Below are positions 23,184 through 31,204 of a stretch of DNA of 64,000 nt, one piece after another (position 1 is the first letter of the stretch; every line of letters starts with the position of its first letter). The notes below the pieces were generated by a model. That model saw only the letters and a program-made list of their open reading frames with translations. It was not told where the DNA came from and did no database searches. Origin of the DNA: Streptomyces sp. HUAS ZL42 (GTDB lineage Bacteria > Actinomycetota > Actinomycetes > Streptomycetales > Streptomycetaceae); contig NZ_CP160403.1 of assembly GCF_040782645.1 (NCBI RefSeq), forward strand, positions 8,095,001 through 8,159,000, given 5' to 3'. A program made the translations under genes and the position numbers.

Positions 23184-24770
23184 TCATTCGACCGCCGCGC
23201 CTCCCGACAGGCGCACCTCTTCGCTGTCGAGGGCGGCCTGCAGGCGGCGCAGAACGGTGTCGTCGATCTGTCGCTCGTCGCGGAGTCTGACCACGGTGGA
23301 GCGTTTGTTGGCGATGAGGGCCAGGCGCAGCGCGAGGTAGTCCTGGTGCTGGAGCAGTGCCGGGTCGTCGGTGGCGCCCGCGCTCCTGGCCCGTACCGAC
23401 GCCAAGTGCGCCTCGTACTCCTGCCGCAGCCACTCAACGATCTTCGGTTCGGACCGCAGATCGGCGGCGAGCTGGGGCATCGCCTTGATCGCCTCTTCGA
23501 TGGCGGTGGTCTCGGCGAGGTCGTGTTCCTCGTCGACCGACGTGTCGGGCGGCAGCTGCGCCCAGCGCACCGCCACCGGCAGCAGCAGTCCCTGCGCCAC
23601 CAGGGTCACGAGGATGACCCCGGAGGTGACGAAGACGATGAAGCTGCGGTCGGGGAACGGCTCGCCCGAGTCGAGGGTCTGCGGCACCGAGAGCACCATC
23701 GCGAGCGAGACCGCGCCCCGGAAGCCGGCCAGCCCGCTGACGACACGGGTTCGGTGACCGACCCGGAGCGTGCGTTGCTGGGGGCGGCGGTCGAGGGCGC
23801 GGACCAGGTAGGTGGAGGCGTACAGGAACGCGAAGCGCACGGCGACGAGCACCACGCAGATGGCACCCACCGCGATCAGCGCGTCCCGGAGATCGGCGCG
23901 GCCCAGGTCGCGGACCGCGTACTGCAGTTCCACCCCCACCAGGACGAACAGCGCACCGTTGATGATGAAGGTGGCCAGCGGCCAGAACGCCAGTGCCTGC
24001 GTGCGGTGTTCGGCCTGGATGATGCGCGGGGCGACCTGGGACATGATCAGGCCGCTGACCACCACCGCGAGGACACCGGAAGCCTCGACCAGTTCGGCGA
24101 CTAGATACGCGGTGAAGGGCGCCAGGATCATGACCAGGTTGCCCAGCAGCGGATCGGTCAGGCGGCGCCGCAGGTTCATGTTGACCCACGCGACCGCCAC
24201 CCCGACCAGGGCCCCGCCGCCGTAGGCGAGCAGGAACAGCCCGCCGACGTGCGGGATGCTCAGGTGTTCCTCGCCGACCGTGATGCCGACGGCGAGGCCG
24301 TAGACGACAAGGGCCGTACCGTCGTTGACCAGGCTCTCCGCGCGCAGGATGGTGACCTGGCGGCGGGGCAGGGCGCGGGCGAGGACGCCGACAGCTGTCG
24401 CGTCCGTGGGTGCCATGGCCGCGCCGAGCACCCAGGCCGGCCCCCACGGCAGCCCGAGGGCGTGCCCCGTCGCGGCGACGGCCCAGGCGGTGAGGATGAC
24501 GAGTACGGTGCTCAGCTGCAGGATGCCGCGCAGGTTGGTGCGGATCTCCCGCAGGGAGGTGGTGAGGCTCTCCCAGTACAGCAGCACCGGCAGGAAGAGC
24601 AACAGCACGACCTCCGGGGGCAGTTGCGCCTGCCGGACCGCCGGGATGAACCCGAGGAGCACACCCGTCACGAGCAGGACGACGGGTGGGGCGATGCCGA
24701 GGCGCTGTCCCACGACGTTGCCCACCAGCACGGCCACGCCCAGGACCACGACGAGTTCGAGACCGAGCAC
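23184..24770 (-). CDS. Na+/H+ antiporter, CPA1/NhaP type
   Basis: Integral membrane cation/proton antiporter of 528 residues. It has about twelve hydrophobic segments, the ion-binding region APTDATAVGVL, and the CPA1 signature FRGAVSLAMVLSVPQ. The cytoplasmic C-terminal tail (from ~410, SVDEEHDLAETTAIEEAIKA) is helical and charged. Start is GTG, with CAGGAGAC about ten nt before. It lies 22 nt after the DUF2255 gene, so its role is probably pH or ion balance linked to the same stress response. Confidence 0.9.
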   Translation of the reverse strand: MLGLELVVVLGVAVLVGNVVGQRLGIAPPVVLLVTGVLLGFIPAVRQAQLPPEVVLLLFLPVLLYWESLTTSLREIRTNLRGILQLSTVLVILTAWAVAATGHALGLPWGPAWVLGAAMAPTDATAVGVLARALPRRQVTILRAESLVNDGTALVVYGLAVGITVGEEHLSIPHVGGLFLLAYGGGALVGVAVAWVNMNLRRRLTDPLLGNLVMILAPFTAYLVAELVEASGVLAVVVSGLIMSQVAPRIIQAEHRTQALAFWPLATFIINGALFVLVGVELQYAVRDLGRADLRDALIAVGAICVVLVAVRFAFLYASTYLVRALDRRPQQRTLRVGHRTRVVSGLAGFRGAVSLAMVLSVPQTLDSGEPFPDRSFIVFVTSGVILVTLVAQGLLLPVAVRWAQLPPDTSVDEEHDLAETTAIEEAIKAMPQLAADLRSEPKIVEWLRQEYEAHLASVRARSAGATDDPALLQHQDYLALRLALIANKRSTVVRLRDERQIDDTVLRRLQAALDSEEVRLSGGAAVE

Positions 24771-24792
24771 GGTGGTTCTTGTCTCCTGTAGG

Positions 24793-25164
24793 TCAGTGCG
24801 GTACGAGTTTCAGGGTCGTGTCCCGCGAGGCCACCATGGGATCGACGTAACTCGCGCCGTAGCGGCCGTACTTGGTGCGGTAGGCGGTGTCGATACGGTC
24901 GTTGACGGCGGGGTCGGAGACCTCGATGAGGGTGACGTCCTTGTCGACGCCGCCGGAGCGGATACGGCCCTCGTGGCTGGCCCGGGCCGTCCGGTACCAG
25001 GCGCCGGCGCTGCCGCGGAAGGAGCGGACGTAGAGGTCTTCGCCGTCGCGGACGACCCAGATCGGCACGGGTGTGCGCGGCGTTCCGTCGCTGCGCGAGG
25101 GGGCCATTCGAAGTTCCTCGGCGTGCTCGATCCGGGTCAGTTCGTCGTTCGTCCAGGCCGTCAT
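24793..25164 (-). CDS. DUF2255-family protein
   Basis: Small soluble protein of 123 residues, full length for DUF2255 (TNDELTRIEHAEELRMAPSR ... PVPIWVVRDGEDLYVRSFRG ... WYRTARAS). The fold resembles the split-barrel flavin-binding proteins that handle F420 or FMN, so a redox role is possible, but no function is established. The ATG is preceded by GAAGGAGC. Second gene of the minus-strand group. Confidence 0.85.
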   Translation of the reverse strand: MTAWTNDELTRIEHAEELRMAPSRSDGTPRTPVPIWVVRDGEDLYVRSFRGSAGAWYRTARASHEGRIRSGGVDKDVTLIEVSDPAVNDRIDTAYRTKYGRYGASYVDPMVASRDTTLKLVPH

Positions 25165-25245
25165 GGGCTTGCTCCTTCACGACCGTGCGGGGGCCCTCGT
25201 GGGCGTGAGCGCGGCGGTGCAGCTCACGCCCACGAGGCGATCGGG

Positions 25246-26262
25246 TCAGGGCTTGAGGAGGGCCTTGATGGCGCGGCGCTCGTCCATGGCCTTGTAGCCC
25301 TCGGCGACCTGCTCCAGCGGCAGGGTGAGGTCGAAGACCTTGCCGGGGTTGATGTGGCCGGACAGCACGCGGTTGATCAGGTCGGGCAGGTAGCGGCGCA
25401 CGGGCGCAGGGCCGCCGCGCAGGCCGACCTGGGAGAAGAACAGCTCCTGGCCGTCGACGGCGACCTCGTGCGGGACGCCGACGAAGCCGACGTTGCCGCC
25501 CGGGCGGGCGGAGTGCAGGGCCTGGCTCATGGACTGGGAGGTGCCGACGCACTCCAGGACGGAGTCGGCGCCGATGCCGCCGGTGAGGTCCTTGATGCGG
25601 GCGATGCCTTCCTCGCCGCGCTCGCTGACGATGTCGGTGGCGCCGAACTCCAGGGCGAGCTTCTGTCGGGACTCGTGCCGGGACATGGCGATGATCCGCT
25701 CCGCGCCGAGCTCCTTGGCGGCGATGACACCGCACAGGCCGACGGCTCCGTCACCGACCACGACGGCCGTCGAGCCGGGCTTGACCTCGGCGGCGAGGGC
25801 CGCGTACCAGCCGGTGCCCATCACGTCGGACACGGCCAGCAGGCTCGGTACCAAGTCACCGGAGGGGTGCTCGTCGGTGGCGACCAGGGTGCCGTGGGCG
25901 TTGGGAATGCGCACGTACTCGGCCTGGCAGGTGCCCATGAACTCGCGGTTCAGACAGGAGGACTGCCAGCCCTTCTGGCAGTTCGCGCAGGTGTTGTCGG
26001 AGGTAGCGAAGGAGCCGACCACGAACTGGCCGGGCTTGACGTTGCCGACCTCGCTGCCGACTTCCTCGACGATGCCGACGTACTCGTGCCCCATCGGGTG
26101 CGGGTCGCCGACCGGCTCCAGGCCGCGGTACGGCCACAGGTCCGAGCCGCACACACAGGTGGCGACGGTGCGGATGATCGCGTCGGTCGGGTTGACGATC
26201 TTGGGCTCGGGGGCGTCCTCCACCCGGATGTCACCGGGGGCGTGGATCACGGTTGCGCGCAT
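25246..26262 (-). CDS. Zinc-dependent alcohol dehydrogenase (MDR superfamily)
   Basis: A 338-residue MDR alcohol dehydrogenase. ATG 26262 (MRATVIHAPGDIRVEDAPEP) has AGGAGA before it; a longer open frame upstream runs through the promoter region. Catalytic-zinc ligands are visible in TCVCGSDLWPYRG and MGHEYVG, and a Cys cluster NTCANCQKGWQSSC partly matches the structural-zinc loop. The nucleotide-binding motif is VVVGDGAVGLCGV (~180). It oxidises alcohols or reduces aldehydes with NAD(P). First gene of a minus-strand group, divergent from an XRE/MmyB regulator; in Streptomyces such regulators commonly sit beside dehydrogenases they control. Confidence 0.9.
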   Translation of the reverse strand: MRATVIHAPGDIRVEDAPEPKIVNPTDAIIRTVATCVCGSDLWPYRGLEPVGDPHPMGHEYVGIVEEVGSEVGNVKPGQFVVGSFATSDNTCANCQKGWQSSCLNREFMGTCQAEYVRIPNAHGTLVATDEHPSGDLVPSLLAVSDVMGTGWYAALAAEVKPGSTAVVVGDGAVGLCGVIAAKELGAERIIAMSRHESRQKLALEFGATDIVSERGEEGIARIKDLTGGIGADSVLECVGTSQSMSQALHSARPGGNVGFVGVPHEVAVDGQELFFSQVGLRGGPAPVRRYLPDLINRVLSGHINPGKVFDLTLPLEQVAEGYKAMDERRAIKALLKP

Positions 26263-26442
26263 GTCTTTTCTCCTGAAGCGTTTCTCGGGCAGCGGTGTCA
26301 CCCGGACGTGCCGGATTCGTCGACGATGGCCATAAGGGTGCACAGAAGCGCCGACGGCCTGTGAAAACAATTGCCGCTCTCCGACTCTGTCACCGCCCGC
26401 AGGACCCGTACAGAGGAGAATTCCACCCTGGGAGAGAGGTAT

Positions 26443-26464
26443 CCAGGGATAAAACCTTCCTACC
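26443..26464 (+). promoter_or_regulatory. Regulon palindrome, site A (XRE regulator 1 promoter)
   Basis: CCAGGGATAAA then ACCTTCCTACC, the best copy of a motif found in most promoter regions from 26 to 53 kb. It ends 33 nt before the ATG of XRE regulator 1 and lies in the gap shared with the divergent alcohol dehydrogenase group. Confidence 0.7.
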
Positions 26465-26497
26465 CAGCCGAGTGGCGGACAGCGCAGACTGGCCAGT

Positions 26498-27355
26498 ATG
26501 AACAGCAGTGCGCACCGTAAGGAGCTGGGCCAATTCCTGAAGGCCCGCCGGGCCGAGCTCAGCCCCCGCACGGTCGGTCTGCCCGAAACCGACCGGCGCC
26601 GGCGCGTGGCCGGCCTGCGCCGGGACGAGGTGGCCGTGCTGGCCGCCATCAGCACCGATTACTACATCCGCCTGGAGCAGGGTCGCCTGACCCCCTCCAC
26701 GTCCGTGCTGTCCGAGCTTGTCCGGGTCCTGCACCTGAGTGACGCCCAGCGGGACCAGCTGTTCGAGCTGGCCGGAAGGGAGGCCGGTCGGGCGCGACGG
26801 CGGGCCCCGCAGAAGGCGCACCCGCGGCTGCGTACCGTGCTGAACGAGCTCAGCGTGGTTCCCGGGGTGATCCTGGGCCGGCACCTGGACATCCTGGCGT
26901 GGAACCCGATGGCCGCCGCCCTGTTCGGCACCGATTTCGCGAAGGTCTCCCAGCAGCAGCGCAACTACGTCCGGCAGCTCTTCACCGACCCGGCCATGAG
27001 AACGCTGTACGCCGACTGGGAGGACTCCGCCCGCAACGCCGTGGCCGTGCTGCGGCAGCAGGCCGCGGCCTGTCCCGACGACCGGAGACTGGCCGACCTC
27101 GTCGGCGAGCTGTCAGTGCTGGACGACCAGTTCTGCCAGTGGTGGGGAGGCCGCCCCGTGGTGCCCCGGACCGGCGGCACCAAGGTGTTCAACCACCCGG
27201 TCGCCGGTGAACTCTCCCTCGCCTGGGACGCCCTCACCTGTGTGGCCGACCCCGATCAGCAGCTGATCGTCTGGAGCGCCGAACCCGACTCGCGTGCATA
27301 CGAGGGCCTGCGCTTCCTTTCCTCCTGGGCGGCGATCCCCGCCATGAATTCGTAA
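26498..27355 (+). CDS. XRE-family regulator with MmyB-like ligand-binding domain (paralogue 1)
   Basis: A 285-residue transcription factor. The N-terminal XRE helix-turn-helix covers about residues 9-80 (ELGQFLKARRAELSPRTVGL, RVAGLRRDEVAVLAAISTDYY, RLEQGRLTPS). The C-terminal ~110-275 is the MmyB-like PAS-type pocket (DILAWNPMAAALF, RLFTDPAMRTLYADW-like QLFTDPAMRTLYADW, QWWGGRPV, NHPVAGELSLAWDAL), which in this family binds fatty-acid-like ligands. No Shine-Dalgarno is visible. Two more paralogues are at 30.1 and 48.1 kb. The palindrome 33 nt upstream suggests autoregulation, with the alcohol dehydrogenase group and the WrbA operon as further targets. Confidence 0.92.
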   Translation: MNSSAHRKELGQFLKARRAELSPRTVGLPETDRRRRVAGLRRDEVAVLAAISTDYYIRLEQGRLTPSTSVLSELVRVLHLSDAQRDQLFELAGREAGRARRRAPQKAHPRLRTVLNELSVVPGVILGRHLDILAWNPMAAALFGTDFAKVSQQQRNYVRQLFTDPAMRTLYADWEDSARNAVAVLRQQAAACPDDRRLADLVGELSVLDDQFCQWWGGRPVVPRTGGTKVFNHPVAGELSLAWDALTCVADPDQQLIVWSAEPDSRAYEGLRFLSSWAAIPAMNS

Positions 27356-27382
27356 AATCGGCAGAAGATTCCCGGCGTAAAG

Positions 27383-27404
27383 CCAGGGACAAATCCTTCC
27401 TACC
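27383..27404 (+). promoter_or_regulatory. Regulon palindrome, site B (WrbA operon promoter)
   Basis: CCAGGGACAAA then TCCTTCCTACC, differing from site A at only two positions. It ends 83 nt before the WrbA-like start and heads the operon. Confidence 0.7.
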
Positions 27405-27487
27405 TTCGCTGTTGAATTCCGTGCCATGCTTCCAGAGCACGGTTCGTGCAATCCCTTTCGAGATCCTTTTCGAGGAGCAATACCCCC

Positions 27488-28087
27488 ATGTCCTCCACCT
27501 CCCGCCCCACGGTCGCCGTCGCTTTCCATTCCGGCTACGGCCACACCGCTGTCATAGCCGAGGCCGTGGCGCGCGGTGCCGCGGAAGCCGGTGCCGAGGT
27601 GATCTCCATCCCCGTGGACACGATCACCGACGAACAGTGGGCGCAGCTGGACGCCGCCGACGCCATCATCTTCGGTGCCCCCACCTACATGGGCACCGCC
27701 TCCGCCGCCTTCCACACCTTCGCCGAGGCGAGTAGCAAGCGCTGGTTCACCCAGACCTGGGTCGACAAGATCGCCGCCGGTTTCACCAACTCCGGTGCCA
27801 AGAACGGCGACAAGTCCTCGACCCTGGGCTACTTCTTTACCATGGCCGCCCAGCACGGCATGCACTGGGTCAGCCTGGGCGTGCAGCCGGGCTGGGCCTC
27901 CACCGAGGGCAGCGAGAACGACATCAACCGTCTGGGCTACTTCGTCGGTGCCGGCGCCCAGACCCCGACCGATGCTGGTCCGGAGGCCGTCCACAAGTCG
28001 GACATCGCCACCGCCGAGGGCCTCGGCGCCCGCGTCGCGCAGCAGACCGCCTTCTTCCGCGCCGGCCGCGCCGCTCTCGCCGCCTGA
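27488..28087 (+). CDS. WrbA-like NAD(P)H:quinone oxidoreductase (flavodoxin fold)
   Basis: A 199-residue flavodoxin-fold protein. The FMN phosphate loop is AFHSGYGHTAVIAEAVARGA (~14-30), and the isoalloxazine-contact loop GAPTYMGTASAAFHTF matches WrbA/NQO proteins. It reduces quinones by two electrons, protecting against redox cycling. ATG 27488 with GAGGAG 10 nt before is preferred over an upstream start at 27446 that lacks one. First gene of a plus-strand operon with NTF2-like, DJ-1-like and two MoaF-like genes, under regulon site B. Confidence 0.9.
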   Translation: MSSTSRPTVAVAFHSGYGHTAVIAEAVARGAAEAGAEVISIPVDTITDEQWAQLDAADAIIFGAPTYMGTASAAFHTFAEASSKRWFTQTWVDKIAAGFTNSGAKNGDKSSTLGYFFTMAAQHGMHWVSLGVQPGWASTEGSENDINRLGYFVGAGAQTPTDAGPEAVHKSDIATAEGLGARVAQQTAFFRAGRAALAA

Positions 28088-28132
28088 ACCCGAGAACCTC
28101 ACCCGCAGCCTGACCTGTAAAGGAGCAGCACC

Positions 28133-28522
28133 ATGTCCGACTCCCCGAACCTCGCTCTCGTCCGCCGCCTCTACGACTCCGGCATGGCCCCGGACGTGGT
28201 CGCCGAGGTCATCGACCCCGACATCGTCTGGGACATCACCCCCGGCTTCCCCTACGGCGGCGTCTACAAGACCTGGGCGAGCGCCGGCGGCGACTTCTTC
28301 GGCCGGCTCGCGCCGCGCTTCACCTCTTTCGGCGCGGTGGCCGAGGAGTTCTACGACGCCGGTGAGCACGTGTTCGTCCGCGGTCACTACCACGCCGTGT
28401 CCAAGTCCGGCGAGGAGTCGGACGCCCGCTTCATCCACCTGTGGACGGTCGGCGACGGCAAGCTCACCCACCTGATCCAGGCCGCTGACAGCCACGTCGT
28501 CCAGCAGGCCGCGAACAACTGA
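28133..28522 (+). CDS. NTF2-like/SnoaL-like small protein
   Basis: A 129-residue alpha+beta-cone protein (NLALVRRLYDSGMAPDVVAE, IVWDITPGFPYGGVYKTWAS, FIHLWTVGDGKLTHLIQ) of the SnoaL/ketosteroid-isomerase-like superfamily. Members bind small hydrophobic ligands; the reaction is not predictable here. Preceded by AAAGGAG. Second gene of the WrbA operon, 45 nt after it. Confidence 0.85.
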   Translation: MSDSPNLALVRRLYDSGMAPDVVAEVIDPDIVWDITPGFPYGGVYKTWASAGGDFFGRLAPRFTSFGAVAEEFYDAGEHVFVRGHYHAVSKSGEESDARFIHLWTVGDGKLTHLIQAADSHVVQQAANN

Positions 28523-28551
28523 CCGCCCGCACTCACACCTGGGAGCACCCC

Positions 28552-29253
28552 ATGGCGAAGATCCTCTTCCTCATCACCGCCGCCGACCACTGGACCCTGG
28601 CCGACGGGTTCGAGCAGCCGGCCGGCTTCTGGGCCGAGGAGGCCATCGGCCCGTACGGCGTCTTCAAGGAGGCCGGCTACGAGATCGCCGCGGCCACCCC
28701 CGGCGGCGTCCCGCCCACCGCCGACGCCCTCAGCCTCACCCCGGACTTCAACGGCGGCGAGGAGGGCGCCGAGCAGATGAAGACCGCCCTGCGCGAGGCC
28801 ACCGAACTGGCGAACCCCATCCGCATCGAGGACGTGAACATCGACGACTACGACGCCGTGTTCGTCCCCGGCGGCTGGGGCCCGATGGAGGACCTGTCCG
28901 ACGACCCCGCGGCCGGCAAGCTGCTGAGCGACTGGCTCGCCTCCGGCAAGCTCGTGACGCTGGTGTGCCACGGCCCGGCCGCGCTGCTGTCCACCGTGGA
29001 CGCCGACGGCAAGTCCCCGTTCTCCGGCTATCGCCTGACCGGTCTGTCCAACTCCGAGGAGATCCAGAACGGCCTCGCGGACCGGGCGAAGTGGCTGCTG
29101 CAGGACCGTCTCATCTCGGACGTCGGCGCGGACTACCACAAGGGCGAGGAGAACTTCGCTCCCCACCTCGAAGTGGACCGCACCCTCATCACCGGCCAGA
29201 ACCCCGCCTCGGCCGTCCCGCTCGCCCGGGAAGTCGTCAAGACCCTCGGCTGA
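28552..29253 (+). CDS. DJ-1/PfpI superfamily protein (Hsp31-like)
   Basis: A 233-residue type 1 glutamine-amidotransferase-like protein. The nucleophile-elbow Cys is in VTLVCHGPAALL (~140), with FEQPAGFWAEEAIGPYGVFK and VPGGWGPMEDLSDDP as other family blocks. Hsp31/DJ-1 relatives act as glyoxalases or deglycases on reactive carbonyls. In an operon with quinone and aldehyde enzymes this suggests electrophile detoxification. Start ATG with GGGAG before it. Confidence 0.9.
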   Translation: MAKILFLITAADHWTLADGFEQPAGFWAEEAIGPYGVFKEAGYEIAAATPGGVPPTADALSLTPDFNGGEEGAEQMKTALREATELANPIRIEDVNIDDYDAVFVPGGWGPMEDLSDDPAAGKLLSDWLASGKLVTLVCHGPAALLSTVDADGKSPFSGYRLTGLSNSEEIQNGLADRAKWLLQDRLISDVGADYHKGEENFAPHLEVDRTLITGQNPASAVPLAREVVKTLG

Positions 29254-29289
29254 CGACACCCCCCAGTACGACAGAAAGAGGCAATACCG

Positions 29290-29628
29290 ATGGACAGCAA
29301 CGCGACTCTCCCCAGCGTCGGCCAGACCTGGCTCGCGGACCTCGGCCCGGACACCCCGCTCGGCCACTTTACGGTGGAGATCACCTTCGAATCGGCGACC
29401 CAGGTCAGCTTCGAGGTCACCGGCGGCGCCATCAAGGGCCGCAAGCAGACGATGGAGTACACCACCACCCAGCTCCGCGACGGCCTTTTCGTCGTGCGCT
29501 GGACGGAGCCGGACGCCGGCGACCACGTCACCCACATCGAGGACTACACCGAGGGCACCTGCATGGCCAGCTCGGTCATCGGCGGCGAGTTCGTCCAGCT
29601 CCACGGGAAGTGGTCCCGGGTCCGCTGA
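29290..29628 (+). CDS. MoaF-related small protein, copy 1
   Basis: A 112-residue lipocalin-like beta-barrel protein (LPSVGQTWLADLG, VEITFESATQVSFEVTGG, GLFVVRWTEPDAGDHVTHIE) of the MoaF-related family. MoaF is tied to molybdenum-cofactor-dependent oxidation in some bacteria, but no reaction is proven. A molybdenum oxidoreductase operon lies 6 kb downstream in the same presumed regulon, so a link is worth considering. Tandem paralogue directly downstream. Confidence 0.8.
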   Translation: MDSNATLPSVGQTWLADLGPDTPLGHFTVEITFESATQVSFEVTGGAIKGRKQTMEYTTTQLRDGLFVVRWTEPDAGDHVTHIEDYTEGTCMASSVIGGEFVQLHGKWSRVR

Positions 29629-29667
29629 CCCCGCGGGGCCGAGCGCCGTCATAGAGAGGCAGTACCG

Positions 29668-29988
29668 ATGGAGACCAACGCAATTCTCCCCAGCGTGGGC
29701 CAGACCTGGCTGGCGGAGCTCGGCCCCTTCGCGGCGGAGATCACCTTCGCATCGGAGTCCGAGGTCAGCTTCGTGCTGACAACGGGCGACCACAAGGGCA
29801 AGACCGAGACCATGGACTACAGCGCGACCAAGGTCCGCGACGGCTTGTATGTCGTGCGCTGGGTCGAACCCGTCTCCGGCGACATCGTCACCCACATCCA
29901 GGACTACACGGCGGGGACGTCCCTGGCCAGCTCCATCGTCGGTGGCGAGTTCGTCCAGCTCACCGGGAAGTGGAGCCGCGTCCGCTGA
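29668..29988 (+). CDS. MoaF-related small protein, copy 2
   Basis: A 106-residue tandem paralogue of the preceding gene. It shares LPSVGQTWLA, TMDYSAT-like TMEYTTT, VVRW-EP, GDxVTHI-DYT-GT and the C-terminus GEFVQL-GKWSRVR. It lacks the short PDTPLGH segment of copy 1. The leaders are also alike (AGAGGCAGTACCGATG here), so both gene and leader were duplicated. Last gene of the WrbA operon. Confidence 0.8.
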   Translation: METNAILPSVGQTWLAELGPFAAEITFASESEVSFVLTTGDHKGKTETMDYSATKVRDGLYVVRWVEPVSGDIVTHIQDYTAGTSLASSIVGGEFVQLTGKWSRVR

Positions 29989-30026
29989 TCCCGCAGGGCA
30001 GCGCGGCTTCTCGGCGGTGAGGACTT

Positions 30027-30048
30027 CCAGGGACAAATCTCTCCCCCT
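30027..30048 (+). promoter_or_regulatory. Regulon palindrome, site C (XRE regulator 2 promoter)
   Basis: CCAGGGACAAA then TCTCTCCCCCT. It ends 33 nt before the ATG of XRE regulator 2, the same spacing as at regulator 1. Confidence 0.65.
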
Positions 30049-30081
30049 GACAACGCGGCCTTCCGATGCCAAGGTGATGGC

Positions 30082-30951
30082 ATGAACCGCGATCCTCACC
30101 GCCACGATCTGGGGGAATTCCTCAAGGCGCGCCGCGCCGAGCTCGACCCGGCCGCCGTCGGTCTGCCCGACGGCGGCTCGCGTCGCGTCGCAGGCCTGCG
30201 CCGTGAGGAGGTCGCCGTACTGGCGGCCATCAGCACCGACTACTACGCCCGCCTCGAACAGGGCCGTATCCAGCCGTCGCCGTCGGTGCTGGAGTCCCTG
30301 GCCCGGGTGCTGCGCCTGGACGAGGACCAGCGCGCCTACCTGTACGAGCTCGCGGCCAAGGACGACTTCCGCCCGCCCCGTCGGCAGCCGCGCCTCAAGG
30401 CGCAGCCGCAGTTGCAGCGCATGCTCGACGACATGGCGCACACCCCCGCGTTCGTGATCGGTCCGCGCACCGAGATCGTCGCCTGGAACGCCATGGGCGC
30501 CGCCCTGATCACCGACTTCGGCAAGATCCCCGAGAAGCAGCGGTACTACATCAGGCTGCTCATCACCGACCCCGCGATGCGCGAGCTGTACGCGGACTGG
30601 GAGGGTGTCACCCGGCTGGCCATCGCCCAGATGCGGATGCACAACGCGAACAATCCCGGGGACACACAGCTCGCCACCCTGGTGGGTGAACTCTCGGTCC
30701 GGGACGAGCAGTTCCGCCAGTGGTGGGGCGCCCACCACGTCGCCGTTCGGGACACCGGGACCAAGCACCTGCGCCACCCCGTCGTCGGCGACCTGCACCT
30801 CGACTGGAACGCCGTCACCTGGGCCGCCGATCCCGACCTGGCGATCATCGTCTGGACCGCCGAAACCGGCACCCCGACCCACGACAGCCTGCGCATGCTG
30901 GCCTCCTGGGCGGCGGACCCCAGCCACGCGACCAGCGACAGCTCCGCCTGA
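30082..30951 (+). CDS. XRE-family regulator with MmyB-like ligand-binding domain (paralogue 2)
   Basis: A 289-residue paralogue of the regulator at 26498, with the same order. Helix-turn-helix: DLGEFLKARRAELDPAAVGL, RREEVAVLAAISTDYYARLE (residues ~8-80). MmyB-like domain: EIVAWNAMGAALITDFGKIP, LLITDPAMRELYADW, QWWGAHHVAVRDTGTKHLRH. Regulon site C at the same distance upstream points to autoregulation or cross-regulation. A terminator follows, so the MFS gene downstream may have its own promoter. Confidence 0.92.
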   Translation: MNRDPHRHDLGEFLKARRAELDPAAVGLPDGGSRRVAGLRREEVAVLAAISTDYYARLEQGRIQPSPSVLESLARVLRLDEDQRAYLYELAAKDDFRPPRRQPRLKAQPQLQRMLDDMAHTPAFVIGPRTEIVAWNAMGAALITDFGKIPEKQRYYIRLLITDPAMRELYADWEGVTRLAIAQMRMHNANNPGDTQLATLVGELSVRDEQFRQWWGAHHVAVRDTGTKHLRHPVVGDLHLDWNAVTWAADPDLAIIVWTAETGTPTHDSLRMLASWAADPSHATSDSSA

Positions 30952-30952
30952 C

Positions 30953-30992
30953 CGTCGCCCAGGTGTTCCCTTCGTCGCCCAGGTATTCCCTT
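30953..30992 (+). repeat. Tandem 20-nt direct repeat, two copies
   Basis: CGTCGCCCAGGTGTTCCCTT and CGTCGCCCAGGTATTCCCTT are adjacent, with one G/A difference. They start two bases after the stop of XRE regulator 2 and directly precede the terminator hairpin. CCCAGGT-TTCCCTT resembles the regulon motif, so they could be weak sites. Confidence 0.6.
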
Positions 30993-30993
30993 C

Positions 30994-31050
30994 AAAGGGG
31001 GAGCCTTTCCTCCTACGCGCCCCGCGCCTAGGAAGAGGCTCTCCCTTTTT
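30994..31050 (+). terminator. Rho-independent-like terminator after XRE regulator 2
   Basis: AAAGGGGGAGCC pairs with GGCTCTCCCTTT (one mismatch), the inner part extends partly through CCTA/TAGG, and a TTTTT tract ends the right arm. Confidence 0.65.
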
Positions 31051-31204
31051 CGTGTACGGCTCTCCTGGCACGCTCGTCACGAGGCCCACCGCGCCGCGCG
31101 TCCCCGCCCCGGTCCGGCCCTCTTCCCACCGACAGAACCGGTTTCCTCAGCGCCGAGGCGTCCGACCTGCCTGCTCATCCGCCAGGAAAGAGATCCACCT
31201 CCCC

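Noticed and set aside
21957..24104. A 715-codon plus-strand open frame across the QOR and antiporter genes
   Set aside because: Antisense to two clear minus-strand proteins; only its first part contains a real, short aldehyde dehydrogenase fragment.
26498..27355. XRE regulators considered as phage repressors
   Set aside because: All three have the MmyB-like ligand-binding domain and metabolic neighbours; there are no phage genes.
28387..31089. A 900-codon minus-strand open frame opposite the DJ-1, MoaF and XRE genes
   Set aside because: Antisense artefact over five well-supported plus-strand genes.
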